Source of the DNA: Paguma larvata
Lineage: Eukaryota > Chordata > Mammalia > Carnivora > Viverridae
DNA length: 64,000 nt
Direction of reading: 5' to 3'
Assembly: GCA_030068075.1 (NCBI GenBank)
Contig: CM057829.1
Span: forward strand, 90,552,889 to 90,616,888
Position numbers and translations under genes: made by a program. Within the stretch, counting starts at the first letter, position 1; every line of letters starts with the position of its first letter. The notes beneath the pieces are model-generated. The model did no database searches. It was not told the DNA's origin and saw nothing but the letters and a program-made list of their open reading frames with translations. This document shows positions 47,000 to 58,365 of this stretch, one piece after another.

Positions 47000-47960
47000 C
47001 TTCTCCATTTCATTGTTTTCACTTGACCATACCTACTGCCAGTTTCTGCAACACTAAATCCTGCAAGTATTCTTAAAATATCTGGTAGAGGGCTATCTCT
47101 TCTCAGTTATGTTCATGGAGCCATCATCCTTTACACAGCCTTTGAATATTTATATTTCTCCAAGATCTTATTCTTACCTTTCCATAAAATTTACAGTTAA
47201 CTTCCTCTATAATCAGCATTCCAACTACTACCTATCTTCTAAAAGTATTGTTCTTGTCCTGTGTGCCTACATTTGAATGCCCAGAGAGACTTAACACTCA
47301 ATAAATACAAAAAAGAATTTTATCTCCTTCTCACAGTGTTCTACTTTTTGTATTTCTTCTATTGTAAGTAGATTGAGTCTCATTCCTTTATCAACTCACA
47401 GTCATGACAAACATCCTAGATTTCTTACTCTCTCCTTATCTACTACTCATTATCTGGTCATTTTATATATTGTATAGATATAATATCCTTAATACGTCTT
47501 AACTATATTTCACTGAATCCATCATATTTGACTATTCCTTTTTCTGTCTTTCATGACTTCTCACCTAGCATCTGTCTGACATCCCTATACTTCATCCTCC
47601 ATATTCTATAAGAATGATCTTTCTACAATGCAGATAAGACCATGTAACATTGTTGTTAGGAGTGTTTTAATGCTTTGCTGTATTTTTAGTCTAAACTTAA
47701 AATTCCTTAACTTATTCTAGAATACCTTTCATGGCATAATTCTTGCTTACCATTCTAGCCTCAAGTTTTACCACTCCAACACCTCCTCTTTGTTCACTTA
47801 CATAGAATTAGTTATAGCTTTATCCAGGGCTAATGCTTTTTTCTTAAAAATGGTTTTCCCCTCTTGGAATGCTGTTCTCTCCCTCCACTCCCTGCATACA
47901 CTCAGGCTACACCCTGCCTGTCATTTTTGAAACTCAAAAAATGCCTTCTATTGGATTTTT
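47000..47960 (+). repeat. LINE L2, 3' ORF region
   Basis: Ordered L2 landmarks: 'AAGAATGATCTTTCTACAAT', 'GCAGATAAGACCATGTAACA', 'TAAACTTAAAATTCCTTAAC', 'TTTCATGGCATAATTCTTGC' and 'CCCCTCTTGGAATGCTGTTC'. The family reads AGAGTGATCTTTCTAAAAC...CTGATCATGTCAC...AAAATCCAAACTCC...CTGCCTGGAATGC. The coding frame is lost. The 5' limit is approximate. Confidence 0.78.
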
Positions 47961-49229
47961 TTTTCTTATGCAGTAGAGAATGAGGATGGCTCATACACAT
48001 CAATTCCCAATATTTTTCCTTTGTCTTCCTCTGTTATAAAGGATGAAAATCAAAGTGTTAACTACTCAAGCAACCCTACTGTTAGAGTGAGCATGTGGTA
48101 ATCCTGAACAATGAACTATTATCCGAAATCATATAGAGAGGTTTTTTTCTCAGAAATATCGAGATAAAGGTGTGGAAAGTGTTTTATTCTTTTTAGAATG
48201 TGGGAATACATGATGCCTGGAGCAGCAACAGCAATCAACCTGTGACTATAGGCCAAAAGCAAGAAAAAATGGAAAAATGTACTCACAGGATCCAACATTG
48301 CTGAACTTTAAAATCATTGCCAGAATCACTCTTAGTCAATATTTAGTTTAAATCACTGTTTAGTTAAATTTCTCCTCTTTTCAGAGTAATGTATTCTCAA
48401 TATACCCTTAGGTTTGATGTATTTATCTTACTTCATAAAACACTCTGTACATGCCTTCCGTCACACAAGAGCAAACTATGGTACAATGTTTTACAGCAAT
48501 TGATTTACGTGTCTACAGCCTCCACTTGATTTGTTAATGTCCAGAACAATGTTTTGCCTCTCAAATACTTGGGCCTTACATCTGGAATATCACAGTACCC
48601 AAAAAAGTTTATTAAGAAAAATAAATAATTATGTTAATTAAATATGCATGTGAATAAATAACAGTGCCATACATCTTGATTGACCAGAGTAATAATTCCT
48701 CAAAGAAATCACAAACTATAAAGAGCAACTCTTTTCAATGGACTATATCTGACTTTTATTCTTTTAGTGGGATATCTTCTCCAGACTTAGCTAAACATAC
48801 TTAATGTTCTTTCTGTGGAATAAACACCAAGACTCATCTTCATGGATTGGGTAGTACACTTACTAAATGTCCCCAGTAACATCGATAACTATAATATAAA
48901 GTTTTCCATCAACAAAGGATATCAGATGCAAGGCAGCCAGTACTAATTCTTAACTTGTGGTATGCTATTATATTAGGTGCTCCCTTTACTACCCATTTTT
49001 TAGTCCTATTTCTCACCAATAGCTATCCTTTCTGTTTTTTTTTTTTCAATATAGGTTCTTAGATATCGATGTTGAAAAATATATAATATATATTTTTACA
49101 TATAGTGAACTTTACATACATTGAAAAATATTTAATCATGTTTTATAAATGCATGTGCTTAAAATTTAAACAAAGTTTATAAAACCTGTCCTATGATTGT
49201 CATGACTCTTTTTCTAACTTTTTTCATTT
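47961..49229. other. AT-rich non-coding DNA
   Basis: No recognised element. A poly-T run lies at 49036-49046. Confidence 0.4.
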
Positions 49230-49630
49230 AAAACTTTTTTCTCTTAGCTAATGTTTTTGCTGTACTTATATCAAATGAATTCAATGTATGTTTTCTTTTG
49301 TTCAATATTACGTTTGGAAATTCTTTCATGTAGTTGCATATATTAATAGTTCATTCTTTTTCATTGCAAATTGTTTTCCATAGTGAGCATTCCAGAAATT
49401 CCTGTAGACTATTTTTGATAGACATTTAGCTTAATTTCAATTTTAGTTAACATGAATAAGGATCCTATAAATTTTTTTTTGTGAATTTCTCTTGTAGATC
49501 AGTGAATACATTTCTGTTAAATATATTCAAAAGAGTAGCGTTGCTGGGTCATAGGTTCTATGTTTAATTTTCATACAGATTTCTGGTTTTCTAAGCAGTC
49601 ATGCCTAATGCCAGCAGTAATGAGAGGTAC
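49230..49630 (-). mobile_element. Old L1 3'-end fragment (L1M type)
   Basis: 'AGTTCATTCTTTTTCATTGC', 'GATAGACATTTAGCTTAATT', 'AATAAGGATCCTATAAA' and 'AGCGTTGCTGGGTCATAGGT' match the reverse of the L1M ORF2 end (family: GATGGACATTTAGGTTGTTT...AATAAAGCTGCTATGAA...GAATTGCTGGGTCATAGGG). Confidence 0.75.
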
Positions 49631-49839
49631 TAGTTTTCTATATCTCTAGCAAAACATTTTCTTGCATGATGGTTATCTGATATCTTGTTTTGGTTAAAAG
49701 TTCATTTTCTGAATGACTAATTATGATCAGCAGTTTATATGATTCTTGGTGTTTTGAATATGTTATTTGTGAAGTACCTGGCCACGTAATTTTCCAATTT
49801 TTAAATATTTATTTTTTTCATTCTTTATTCTACAATAAA

Positions 49840-50060
49840 ACAAGATATTTGACATTCATATCTTATCATGTCACTTCTGACATGTTTCCTGATTTATCTA
49901 GGATAAAATCCAAACTTTCAAATGTGGCTTCTTAGGCAACATATAAACTGGCACTTGCTTTACTCTCCAATTATATCTTTTACTCTGCCCCACTTGTACT
50001 TAACCTTACATCATATTGCATTTGCTCCAATTAGTGGAAAGCTTTGTGAATCTCTGAATT
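49840..50060 (+). repeat. LINE L2 fragment
   Basis: 'TATCATGTCACTTCTGACAT', 'AGGATAAAATCCAAACTTTC' and 'ACTCTGCCCCACTTG' resemble the L2 words GATCATGTCACTCCCCTGC and AGGATAAAGTCCAAACTCCT. Confidence 0.7.
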
Positions 50061-50406
50061 CTATATGAGTAATAACTGCTACATATAAAGAATTGACTGA
50101 ATTAGACAGACTTTATGAACCTACATAAGTTCAGCAATTATCTTTTCTTCCAGAGGCATAGCCTGAGTCTCACCTTGGCTAAGCTATGGCAGCTAGCAGA
50201 AGTTTCCCCAGTTAACATGCCCTGCACACCCCACAAATTGTGTGGAGTCAGTTCTCTACTGCCAATGAACAAAAAACATATCGCAAGGTGGTATGTGGTG
50301 GACACTGCAATGAGTGGCTCCAAAGACAAGGAACTTATTTCTTTAGTGGCTGGAAATATTGCCTGCTGACAACCCAGATGAAGCTTTTCTAGGTGTTGCC
50401 ATTAGT
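50061..50406. other. Non-coding DNA, unassigned open frame
   Basis: An 84-codon plus-strand frame (50115-50369; includes ...PCTPHKLCGVSSLLPMNK...) is more evenly GC than its surroundings. I do not recognise it and see no domain, intron signal or poly-A tail. It could be a decayed retrocopy or chance. Confidence 0.3.
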
Positions 50407-50419
50407 AAAAAGACAATGG

Positions 50420-50494
50420 AGGTGCCTGGGTGAGATCAAACCCTACCTTGTGCCCCACCCCCCAGGGTGCGGAGCCTGCTTAAAAACCTTTAAA
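50420..50494 (+). mobile_element. 75-bp internally deleted CAN-SINE
   Basis: It keeps the head 'AGGTGCCTGGGT', jumps to 'GAGATCAAACCCTACCTTGT' and 'GGTGCGGAGCCTGCTTAAAA', then goes straight to the A-tail. The A-box segment and the CT-rich region are missing. Perfect duplications AAAAAGACAATGG (50407-50419 and 50495-50507) show that one retrotransposition event placed the element here. Confidence 0.88.
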
Positions 50495-50710
50495 AAAAAG
50501 ACAATGGCTCCTGTAAGATTGCACATTCAATCTGATTGCAGCCTGCCTACAATGACCAGCTGATAGGGAAATACAAGTCTGGTCTCTTTGCTTGGTTTCT
50601 GGATGACTAAAGGGCTCTGATTTGGGCTGACTCTTATTTAACTGCATCACTGTTCTTCTTCCAAGAAGCACTACCTACTAAACTTACTGCATTTAAATTT
50701 TCATCTCTGA

Positions 50711-50903
50711 GGGGCACCTGGACGGTTCAGTTGGTTAAGCGGCTGACTTGGGATCTGGTCATGAACTCACAGTTCATGAGTTTGAGCCCCGCATCGGGCT
50801 CCATACTGGTAGTGTGGAGCCTGCTTGGGATTCTTTCTCTCTCCTTTCTGCTGCCCCTTCCCTGCTCGTGCTTTCTTTCTCAAAATAAATACATAAACTT
50901 GAA
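50711..50903 (+). mobile_element. CAN-SINE
   Basis: Head 'GGGGCACCTGGACGGTTCAG', body with 'GGTAGTGTGGAGCCTGCTTG', tail AAATAAATACATAAACTT. Duplications AAATTTTCATCTCTGA before and AATATTTCCATCTCTGA after. Confidence 0.95.
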
Positions 50904-51046
50904 AAATATTTCCATCTCTGATGGAAAAAAAATTTTATGGTAAAAAATTTTTACCCTGAGCTGCCACTGGGAGTCAAAATGAGGTGATAAGAAGATGTCT
51001 GGGAGTTCACTCCCTTTTAGGGTTAACTTTGAAATGGGAAATTAAG

Positions 51047-51255
51047 GGGCGCCTGGGTGGCTCAGCCGATTAAGCATCCAACTTCAGCTCAGGCCATGAT
51101 CTCACATCCATGAGTTTAAGCCCCACGTCAGGCTCTGTGCTGACGGCTGAGAGCCTGGAGCCTGCTTCAGATTCTGTCTCCCTCTCTCTCTGCTCCTCCC
51201 CTGCTCATGCTCTGTCTCTCTTGCTCTCAAAAAAAAAAAAAAAAAATTAAGATTA
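51047..51255 (+). mobile_element. CAN-SINE with pure A tail
   Basis: Head 'GGGCGCCTGGGTGGCTCAGC', felid body and an A run of about 18 followed by TTAAGATT. Perfect AAATGGGAAATTAAG duplications (51032-51046 and 51256-51270) flank it. Confidence 0.96.
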
Positions 51256-51270
51256 AAATGGGAAATTAAG

Positions 51271-51724
51271 AACAGGAAAGAGCTGAGCAATTGAAGTGTT
51301 GTTCATTCATCCTTATATCTGTTGCCCTTTAACTCTGCCTTATCAAACTGAAGGGAGGGGGAGGCGACCTTTCTACCCATTGGGAGAGGAGAGTGCATTC
51401 CAAACTATCCAAAAATATCTTCCATGTAAATTTCTTAGCTTCTTTCAACATGAGCCTTTGTAGAGTAGGGTGAACTAATGGCCACAAACTTGACTTTAGG
51501 GCATTTCCTTGCAGATTTTGCATAGGCAATCTAGATTAATTTGTGGATATAATTGCCATTGTAACTTCGGTTAACAATGAGGACAATCTCACACACAAAC
51601 ATGTGCACGCACACAAACACACACAAATAGCTAGATAGATAAGTAAATAGATCTTTTTTTTTCCCCTCCAAGCCCTTAAATATGCTCTTATGCTGCCTGG
51701 AAAACTTGCCACACATAATTAGTA
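51271..51724. other. Non-coding DNA
   Basis: A short ACACAAACACACACAAA run near 51610. Minus-strand frames of about 60 codons have no domain. Confidence 0.4.
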
Positions 51725-51880
51725 TTCATTCTCTTCCTTCAAGACTTCCTCAGGGAGGACATTCCTGACCTCACAGAATAGACAATACGCCCCTGTTCTG
51801 TATCTCAGAACACCTTTTCTTTTCTAATACAACACTCATAACAATTTATTGCTGTATCTAGTGCCTGAGGTTTTCTTAGG
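51725..51880 (+). repeat. LINE L2 3' fragment
   Basis: 'CCTTCAAGACTTCCTCAGGG' and 'AGGACATTCCTGACCTCACA' match the L2 words CCTTCAAGACTCAGCTC and GGAAGCCTTCCCTGACC. 'CACTCATAACAATTTATTGC' fits the following CACTTATCACTATCTG-type region. Confidence 0.68.
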
Positions 51881-52406
51881 GGATATGAAGAGGAAAGGAA
51901 GTGAAGGAAAGCATAGAAAACACTGTAGCAAGTTTCCAAAACATTTAGAACACTACACACATATTCCCAGAAGTATTACTTCTCTGGAGATTTCTTGAAA
52001 TTGAGGTCTGTTGTGCGATTCAGAAGCCAACTGAATTCCTACCAAATCTAGGCATGTTCACTAGGAGGGAAAAAGGATTTACAGACTCCTCAGGCCACAT
52101 TTCCTAATTTATTTCATAAATCAGATCTAAAGAATCAACTTAATTGTTTGGCGATAGTGATTTACACATTAAGAATACAGGATATAATACTATAGAACTG
52201 AAACTTTGTCCTATATCCAAAGAAAAGGAGATGATCCACTGTGTGAATGATAATAAAATAATTTTGATTGACTATCCATTAATCTTAACATTAGAATTTA
52301 ATATTTCTCTACTTCTTAATATATTAAGATAAATAAATTATATATATATTAAATATGATTCACATTTTCAAGTTACAAACCAGATCAACTCTTTAACATA
52401 CCTGGG
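51881..52406. other. AT-rich non-coding DNA
   Basis: No recognised element. A small TA run lies at 52340-52350. Confidence 0.4.
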
Positions 52407-52422
52407 TTTTAAATTTTCAATA

Positions 52423-52643
52423 GGGGCGCCTGGGTGGCTCAGTCGGTTAAGCGGCCGACTTCGGCTCAGGTCATGATCTCGCGGTCTGTGAGTTCGAGCC
52501 CCGCGTCGGGCTCTGTGCTGACGGCTCAGAGCCTGGAGCCTGCTTCTTCAGATTCTGTGTCTCCCTCTCTCTCTGCCCTTCCCCTGCTCATACTCTGTCT
52601 CTATGTCTCTCAAAAAATAAATAAATAAATAAATAAAAAGTGA
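52423..52643 (+). mobile_element. Youngest-looking CAN-SINE (felid subfamily)
   Basis: Near-consensus, with CpGs intact (GGCGCCTGGG, GCGGCCGACTTCGG, CTCGCGG, CCCGCGTCGGG). The pol III promoter boxes are visible: A box TGGCTCAGTCGG (52435-52446) and B box AGTTCGAGCCC (52491-52501). The tail is (AAAT)n. TTTTAAATTTTCAATA duplications (52407-52422 and 52644-52659) are identical. A TTC insertion in 'CTGCTTCTTCAG' marks this copy. Confidence 0.98.
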
Positions 52644-52659
52644 TTTTAAATTTTCAATA

Positions 52660-53102
52660 ATATAAACAGTTCTCATGGTTTTAAACATGCCTCATTAATG
52701 CTATAACTGGCATAGAGTTTACTAACTTGAATTTTGGAGAGAATAAATTAAAGATACAACTTTATAATATAACAAAATAAGCACATACCATTAAAGACAG
52801 TGAACCTAAATACTAATAAAGGATTTGTCCAGGAATTTTGAAACTATTAAAAAGAAAGATACTTATCTCAATTATTTTCTTCTAGACCATAAAATGAATC
52901 TTAAGTTTGAAATTTATTATTTTTGTGTACACACTTTCAGTTCATTAACTTGGATCTTTGTAAATAAATATTTATGGAACTCCAAATGTTTAGCATTAGA
53001 CCAGGCTTCTGAAACATGAAAACAAATAAAATATTTATCTAAATTTCAATGAACTTATCACCTTTGATGGGAAGGAAGAGGGGTAAAGAAACTGAATCAT
53101 TA
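52660..53102. other. AT-rich non-coding DNA
   Basis: No recognised element. Confidence 0.4.
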
Positions 53103-53499
53103 TGTGATTTTGATATTTTTTATGTATAGATATATTTGTTTCAAATGTTTATTTAAATTCTGCTAAGTTAAAATATAGCATAACATTGGACACCCAGTGA
53201 TCATCACAAATGCCCTCCTTAATATTCATCACCCATTTAGCCCATCTCCCACCTACGTCCCCTCTATCAACACTCATTTTGTTCTCTTATACTTAAGAGT
53301 CCCTTATGGTATCCCTTCCTTTCTTTTTTTTTTTTCTTCCTCTATGTTCATCTGTTCACACATGAGTGAAAAATGAGTGAAATCATATGGTATATGTCTT
53401 TCTCTGACATTTCATTTAGCATAATACATTCTAGTTCCATTCACATCACTGCAAATAGCAAGACTTCATTCTTTTTGATGGTTGAGAAATATTCCTATG

Positions 53500-53600
53500 T
53501 ATATATGTATGCATATTTGTGTGTATATATATGTGTATGTATATCTACATATATATATATATATATATATAAATCCAAGATATATATACACATATACTCT
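53500..53600. repeat. (TA)n and GTAT-rich microsatellite in L1
   Basis: GTATATATGTATGCATATTT-type words lead to about 11 TA units, then ATATATACACATATAC. It expands the variable TATATATA site of the L1 ORF2 3' end. Confidence 0.93.
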
Positions 53601-54104
53601 TTATTCATTCATCAACGGACATGAAAGCTCTCTTCACAATTTGGCTATTGTTGATAATGCTGCTATAAACATCAGGGAGCATGTGGCCCTTCGAATTAGT
53701 ATTTTTACATCCTTTGGGTAAATACCTAGTAGTGAAATTGCTGGTTCATAGGGTAGTTCTATTTTTAACTGTTTTAACTGTTTGAGGAACATCCATAATG
53801 TTTTCCCGAGTGGCTACAACAATTTGCATTCCCACCAATAATGTAGGAGGGTTTCCCTTTTCCACATCCTTGACAACCTCTGTTGTTTCCTATATTGTTA
53901 ACCGTAGCCATTCTGAGAGCTGTGAGGTGGTATCTCATCATAGTTTTGATTTTGTATTTCCCTGATGACGAGAGATATTAAGCATTTTTTCATGTGTCTG
54001 TTAGCCATCTGTATGTCTTCTTTGGAAAAATGTCTATTTATATCTTCTGCCCATTTCTTAACTGGATTATTTGTATTTTGGGTGCCGATTTTGATAAGTT
54101 CTTT

Positions 54105-54117
54105 TTTTTAAGTTTAT

Positions 54118-54149
<32 letters not shown>

Positions 54150-54275
54150 TCCCAAGTGGGCTCCAGGGTCTCAGTGGAGACACAGGTGCAAGGCTTGATC
54201 CCATGAAAACTGAGATCATGACCGAGCAGAAATCTAGAGCTGGACACTCAACCAACTGAGTCACCCAGGCACCTC
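54105..54275 (-). mobile_element. CAN-SINE in the antisense L1
   Basis: A T-rich start, a (GA)n run of about 15 units, and a body reading 'GAATCCCAAGTGGGCTCCAG', shortened relative to the felid form; head 'GTCACCCAGGCACC'. Duplications GATAAGTTCTTT (54093-54104) and AATAATTTCTTT (54276-54287) come from the L1 word. Confidence 0.92.
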
Positions 54276-55160
54276 AATAATTTCTTTATAGATTTTAGAT
54301 ACCATCCTTTTATAAGATATGATATTTGCAAATATCTTTTCTCATTCTGTAGGTTACCTTTCAGTTTTGTTGTTTCCTTTACTTTCCTTTACTTCCTTTA
54401 CAGAAGCTTTTATTCTTGGTGAAGTCTCGATAGTTCATTTTGCTTTTGTTTCCCTTACCCTAGTGATGAAATACTCTGAATGTCCTGCTAACTCCATTTG
54501 GTCCCATGTGGCATTCAAAGACACTGTTTCCTTGTTGATTTTTCTGCTTAAATGATCTGTCCATTGCTGTAAGTTGGGTATTAAAGTCCGCTACTATTAT
54601 TGCATTGTATCAATGAGTTTATTTATATTTGTTACTGTTTTTTACATTTGGGTGTTTCAAGGTAGGGGCATCAATATTTATAATTGTTACATCGTCTTGT
54701 TGGACTGACCCCTTTGTTATGACATAGTGCCCTTCTTCACTCTAACCAAAGAGTGTTACAGTCTTTGGTTTAACATCTAGTCTGATATAAGTATAGCTAC
54801 TCTAGCTTTCATTTGATGCCCATTAGCATAATAGATGGTCCTTCATTCCCTCACTTCTCTCTGTAGTTTCAGTCTAAAGTGAGTCTCTTGTAGGAAGCAT
54901 AAATATTTTTTTATACATTCTGATGCCTTCTGGCTTTAGATTGGAACATTTGGTCTATTTACATTCAAAGCGATTTTTAATAGACATGAATTTAGTGCCA
55001 TTGCATTACTAGTGAAGTCATTGTTTCTGGAGATTTTCCTTTGTTCCTTTCCAGTATTTGTTGCTTTTGGTCTTACTTTTCCAAAGAGTTCCCTTTAATA
55101 CTTCCACAGGGCTAGTTAGTGGTCATAAATACCTTTCATGTTTATTTTCCTGGGAAACTA

Positions 55161-55370
55161 TTTCTTTAATGTTTATTTATTTTTGAGAGAGAGAGGGAGA
55201 GCACAAGCAGGAAAGGGGTGGAGAGAGAGAGAGAGATACAGAAACTGAAGCAGGCTCCAGGCTCTGAGCTGTCAGCACAGAGCCCAATGTGGGGCTTGAA
55301 CCCATGAACCATAAGATCATGATTGGAATTGAAGTTGGCCGCTTAACCAACTGAGCCATCCAGGCACCCC
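55161..55370 (-). mobile_element. CAN-SINE in the L1 ORF1 region
   Basis: Full felid body ('GAAGCAGGCTCCAGGCTCTG', 'AGCTGTCAGCACAGAGCCC') and head 'GCCATCCAGGCACCCC'. CCTGGGAAACT (55149-55159) and CCTGGGACT (55373-55381) are the imperfect target duplications, cut from ORF1 codons. Confidence 0.95.
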
Positions 55371-56879
55371 CACCTGGGACTCTTTATCTCTCTTTCTATT
55401 CTGAATGACAGCCTTGCTGGATAACATATTCTTGGCTGCATATTTTTCTGATTCATCACATTGAATATATCATGACACTCCCTTCTGGCGACCTAGTTTT
55501 TGTAGATAGTCTGCTGTTATCCTTATTTATTTTCTCTTGTAAGTTAGGGATTTCTCTTCCCTTCTTTTCCCTTTCTGGTCAGGATTTTTTCCCTATCTCT
55601 GTATTTTGCAAATTTTACTATGATATGTCTTGGTGTTGCCTGCTTTTGTTGATTTTGATGGTAGTTCTTGTGCCTCCTAAACTTGCATGTCTGTTTTCTT
55701 CTCCAGTGTAGGAAAGTTTTCAGCTATAATTTGCTCAAATAAACTTTTTTCCCCTTTTCCCCCTCTTCTCTTCTTCTATGGGACTACTATTTTATGAATG
55801 TCATTATACTTTTATGGAGTCACAAGTTCCCTAAGTCTTCATTCATGATCCAATATTTTCCTCTTCCTTCTCTTTTCAACTTCGCTATTTTCCACAATTT
55901 TATCTTCTATAACACTAATTTGTTCTTGTGCTTCTTCTATCCTTGTGGTCACTACATCCAATTAGTTTCACAACTTGATTGTAGCATTTTTTATTTTGAC
56001 CTGACTAATTTTTAGGTCTTTTATCTCTGCAGTAAAGGACTCTCTGATGCTTTGTATACTTTTCTCAAGCCCAGCTAGTATCCCTTTATGATTGCTGTTT
56101 TAAATTCTGATTCAAGCATATTACATATATCTGTTTCAATTAGATCCCCAGCTGTGACCTTTTCTTGTTTTTTCTTTTGGGATGAATTCCTCCATCTCGT
56201 CATTTTTTTTTTCCAGTATTTGTCTTCTCTTTAGGGGAGCCTGTTATATTTCCTGTTCCTGAGAGTAATTCTGTGTTAACAAGAGATTATATACTGCCCA
56301 GGACCTGGCACTTCAGGAAATGTTTTTGGTGTATGCTGTGTGAACTTGGCTGTTGTGTTTGACTGCTCTTTCCCTCAGGTCAGTTCTCTGCAGTGTTTAT
56401 CTTTGCCTGCAGTGAGGAGTGTTTGGACCTTGCTAAGGGTGTGGTAAGTTTTAACTAGGTGTGTTTTGGTCTGCTTATTAAAAGAAACTAGATCCAGTCT
56501 CCACTAGAGCTGAAGCTTTGCAAGACTCTATGGTCAGTATCTTGGTGCCTGTGGGGAGTTTCTGCTGGTCTTCTGGAGGAAAAGCCTGCTGCTTCTCTGG
56601 CTCTCAGATACACTTTCCCTAGTGAAAAAGCACTTGCAGAGGGCAGATGGGTGGGGCTTGGTGTAAGTAGCTTAAGCCTCCACTGTGAGCACTGTACTGC
56701 TCACTGAAGTTGGCCTATACTTTCACAATGTGGCATCTTTTCTCTCTATAGTTGTGCAATTTGTTCTCTCAGTCTTCTGATAGATTTTTTGGGTGTTCAG
56801 AATAATTAGTTATTTATTTAGCCAGGCAAGCATAGGGTCCCCCACTACGCTACCATCATAACCCTTCTGTGATTTTTGG

Positions 56880-57312
56880 TTAAGGGAAGTGTTTTGGCAG
56901 TGTAGACAAAACTTTTTTAGACTGGGACAGTGTAAGGAAAAGGCTTCTGAGATAGTGATATCAGTGGAATCTTGAATTATGAGTAGAAGTTAGTTAGGAA
57001 GCCTAGGGGATGAGATGAAAGTCAAGGAAGACTGGCATAGAATATAGTAGTAGAGAGAACATAGCACATTTGGGAGTGATTCAGACTTAAATCCATGAGG
57101 CTGAGAAGTTAGGAAACATCAAAACCCTAACAATCTGTCTGCCATGCTAAAGATTTTGGATTTTTCACTGACAGAGTGATTCATAAAGGTGTAATACTTC
57201 TGAAAATGGTCAAAATAAAAGTTACCAGTTTCCCATAGAGTTTATAAGCTATTCACTACCAAACTGATAAAATAAATGAAACTTCCAGTATGTCTCTTCC
57301 TTGAGAAAACCT
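56880..57312. other. Non-coding DNA
   Basis: Purine-rich, with no recognised element. Confidence 0.4.
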
Positions 57313-57327
57313 ATTTTAAACAACCTC

Positions 57328-57531
57328 GGGGGACGCCTGGGTGGCTCAGTTGGTTAAGCGGCCGACTTCGACTCAGAACTCACGGTCTGTGAGTTTGAGC
57401 CCCGCATCAGGCTCTGTACTGACGGCTCACAGCCTGGAGCCTGCTTCAGATTCTGTATCTCCCTCTCTCTGTGCCCTTCCCCTGCTCATACTCTGTCTCT
57501 ATGTCTCTCAAAAATAAATAAACGTTAAAAA
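57328..57531 (+). mobile_element. CAN-SINE with small body deletion
   Basis: Head 'GACGCCTGGGTGGCTCAG'. 'TTCGACTCAGAACTCACGG' lacks about 13 bp containing GTCATGATCT. The rest is near consensus with CpGs retained. Duplications TTTTAAACAACCTC (57314-57327) and ATTTAAACAACTTC (57533-57546). Confidence 0.96.
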
Positions 57532-57546
57532 AATTTAAACAACTTC

Positions 57547-58365
57547 AGAATTAACATACTTACAAATTATGATTTCTATTTGATGTGGTTTTAGAAAGTG
57601 TCCCCTTTATTTTTTAAAATAGATTCCACACACATATATACAATAAGTTTATATTATTAATTTATGTGGAAATGATGAATGCAAGTAATTTCAAAGTATT
57701 CTAAAATTAGGGTGTTCTCTACATAGATAATTAAATTCTATAATGATCACCATTTCAGGATAAATAATATTTAACTGTAACCAAAATGATGGATCTCCAA
57801 ATGTACCACTTCTTATTTAATTTTTATAAAACAACTTTTATAATAACATTATTTAACGTGCCTCATGAATGTGTAATTTGCTATTAATTAATCCTTTTTA
57901 TTGATATTAAACATATTAATGGTCTAACTACAGGCTCGGTTTGAGTGGGTCATACCTGAAGGTACAAGATAAACAAGAACAATGTGTATTTTTAAATAAA
58001 GAACAATAATCACTAATAGTCTTTTAACAGTGCTCTGGAGGAAGGTTTTGTTGGTAAAAAGATTCTTGGTTTCTAATACTCACATTTTATGGACAATTAT
58101 TTCTAAAAATTAATAATAAAACATAAACTGGATGATTCTGGCTATTGCTATAAGTAAAAGTATATGTATTTTCCCTAATTTAATACATTTTATACAAAAT
58201 GATGACCAAGACAATTCTCAAGAGTCACGCTATAGATGCTAACATTCCAAAAGACCACCAGCATGTCTAGCAAATGAATGTGCTTCTTGGATTTGGCTAA
58301 TGGTAAGACAGGCACCATACAGTAGTGGACTACATAAACTTAATGATACCCATTCTCATTATCAA
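57547..58365. other. AT-rich non-coding DNA
   Basis: No recognised element. Confidence 0.4.

Larger units (their letters stand above)
53114..56867 (-). mobile_element. L1 with 5' region but lacking the ORF2 core
   Basis: On the minus strand it reads from the 5' UTR (56867 down to about 56050; GC-richer, ending near CCCCACTACGCTACCATC) through ORF1. The ORF1 C-terminus is open at about 55495-55380 and translates as ...DIFNVMNQKNMQPRICYPAR... The N-terminal endonuclease part of ORF2 follows (about 54960-54490, 'GTCTCTTGTAGGAAGCATAA' and 'AAGTCCGCTACTATTATTGC' in plus-strand form). It then jumps to the C-terminal quarter of ORF2 (54470-53350) and the 3' UTR. Roughly 2 kb of ORF2, including the whole reverse transcriptase, is missing at about 54470-54490. 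TGTGATTTTGA (53103-53113) and TGTGATTTTTG (56868-56878) are a plausible target duplication. Two SINEs and a TA/GTAT microsatellite interrupt it. Confidence 0.88.

Noticed and set aside
52435..52501. tRNA-Lys gene
   Set aside because: The A and B boxes belong to a SINE; the segment does not fold into a full tRNA and is followed by the SINE body.
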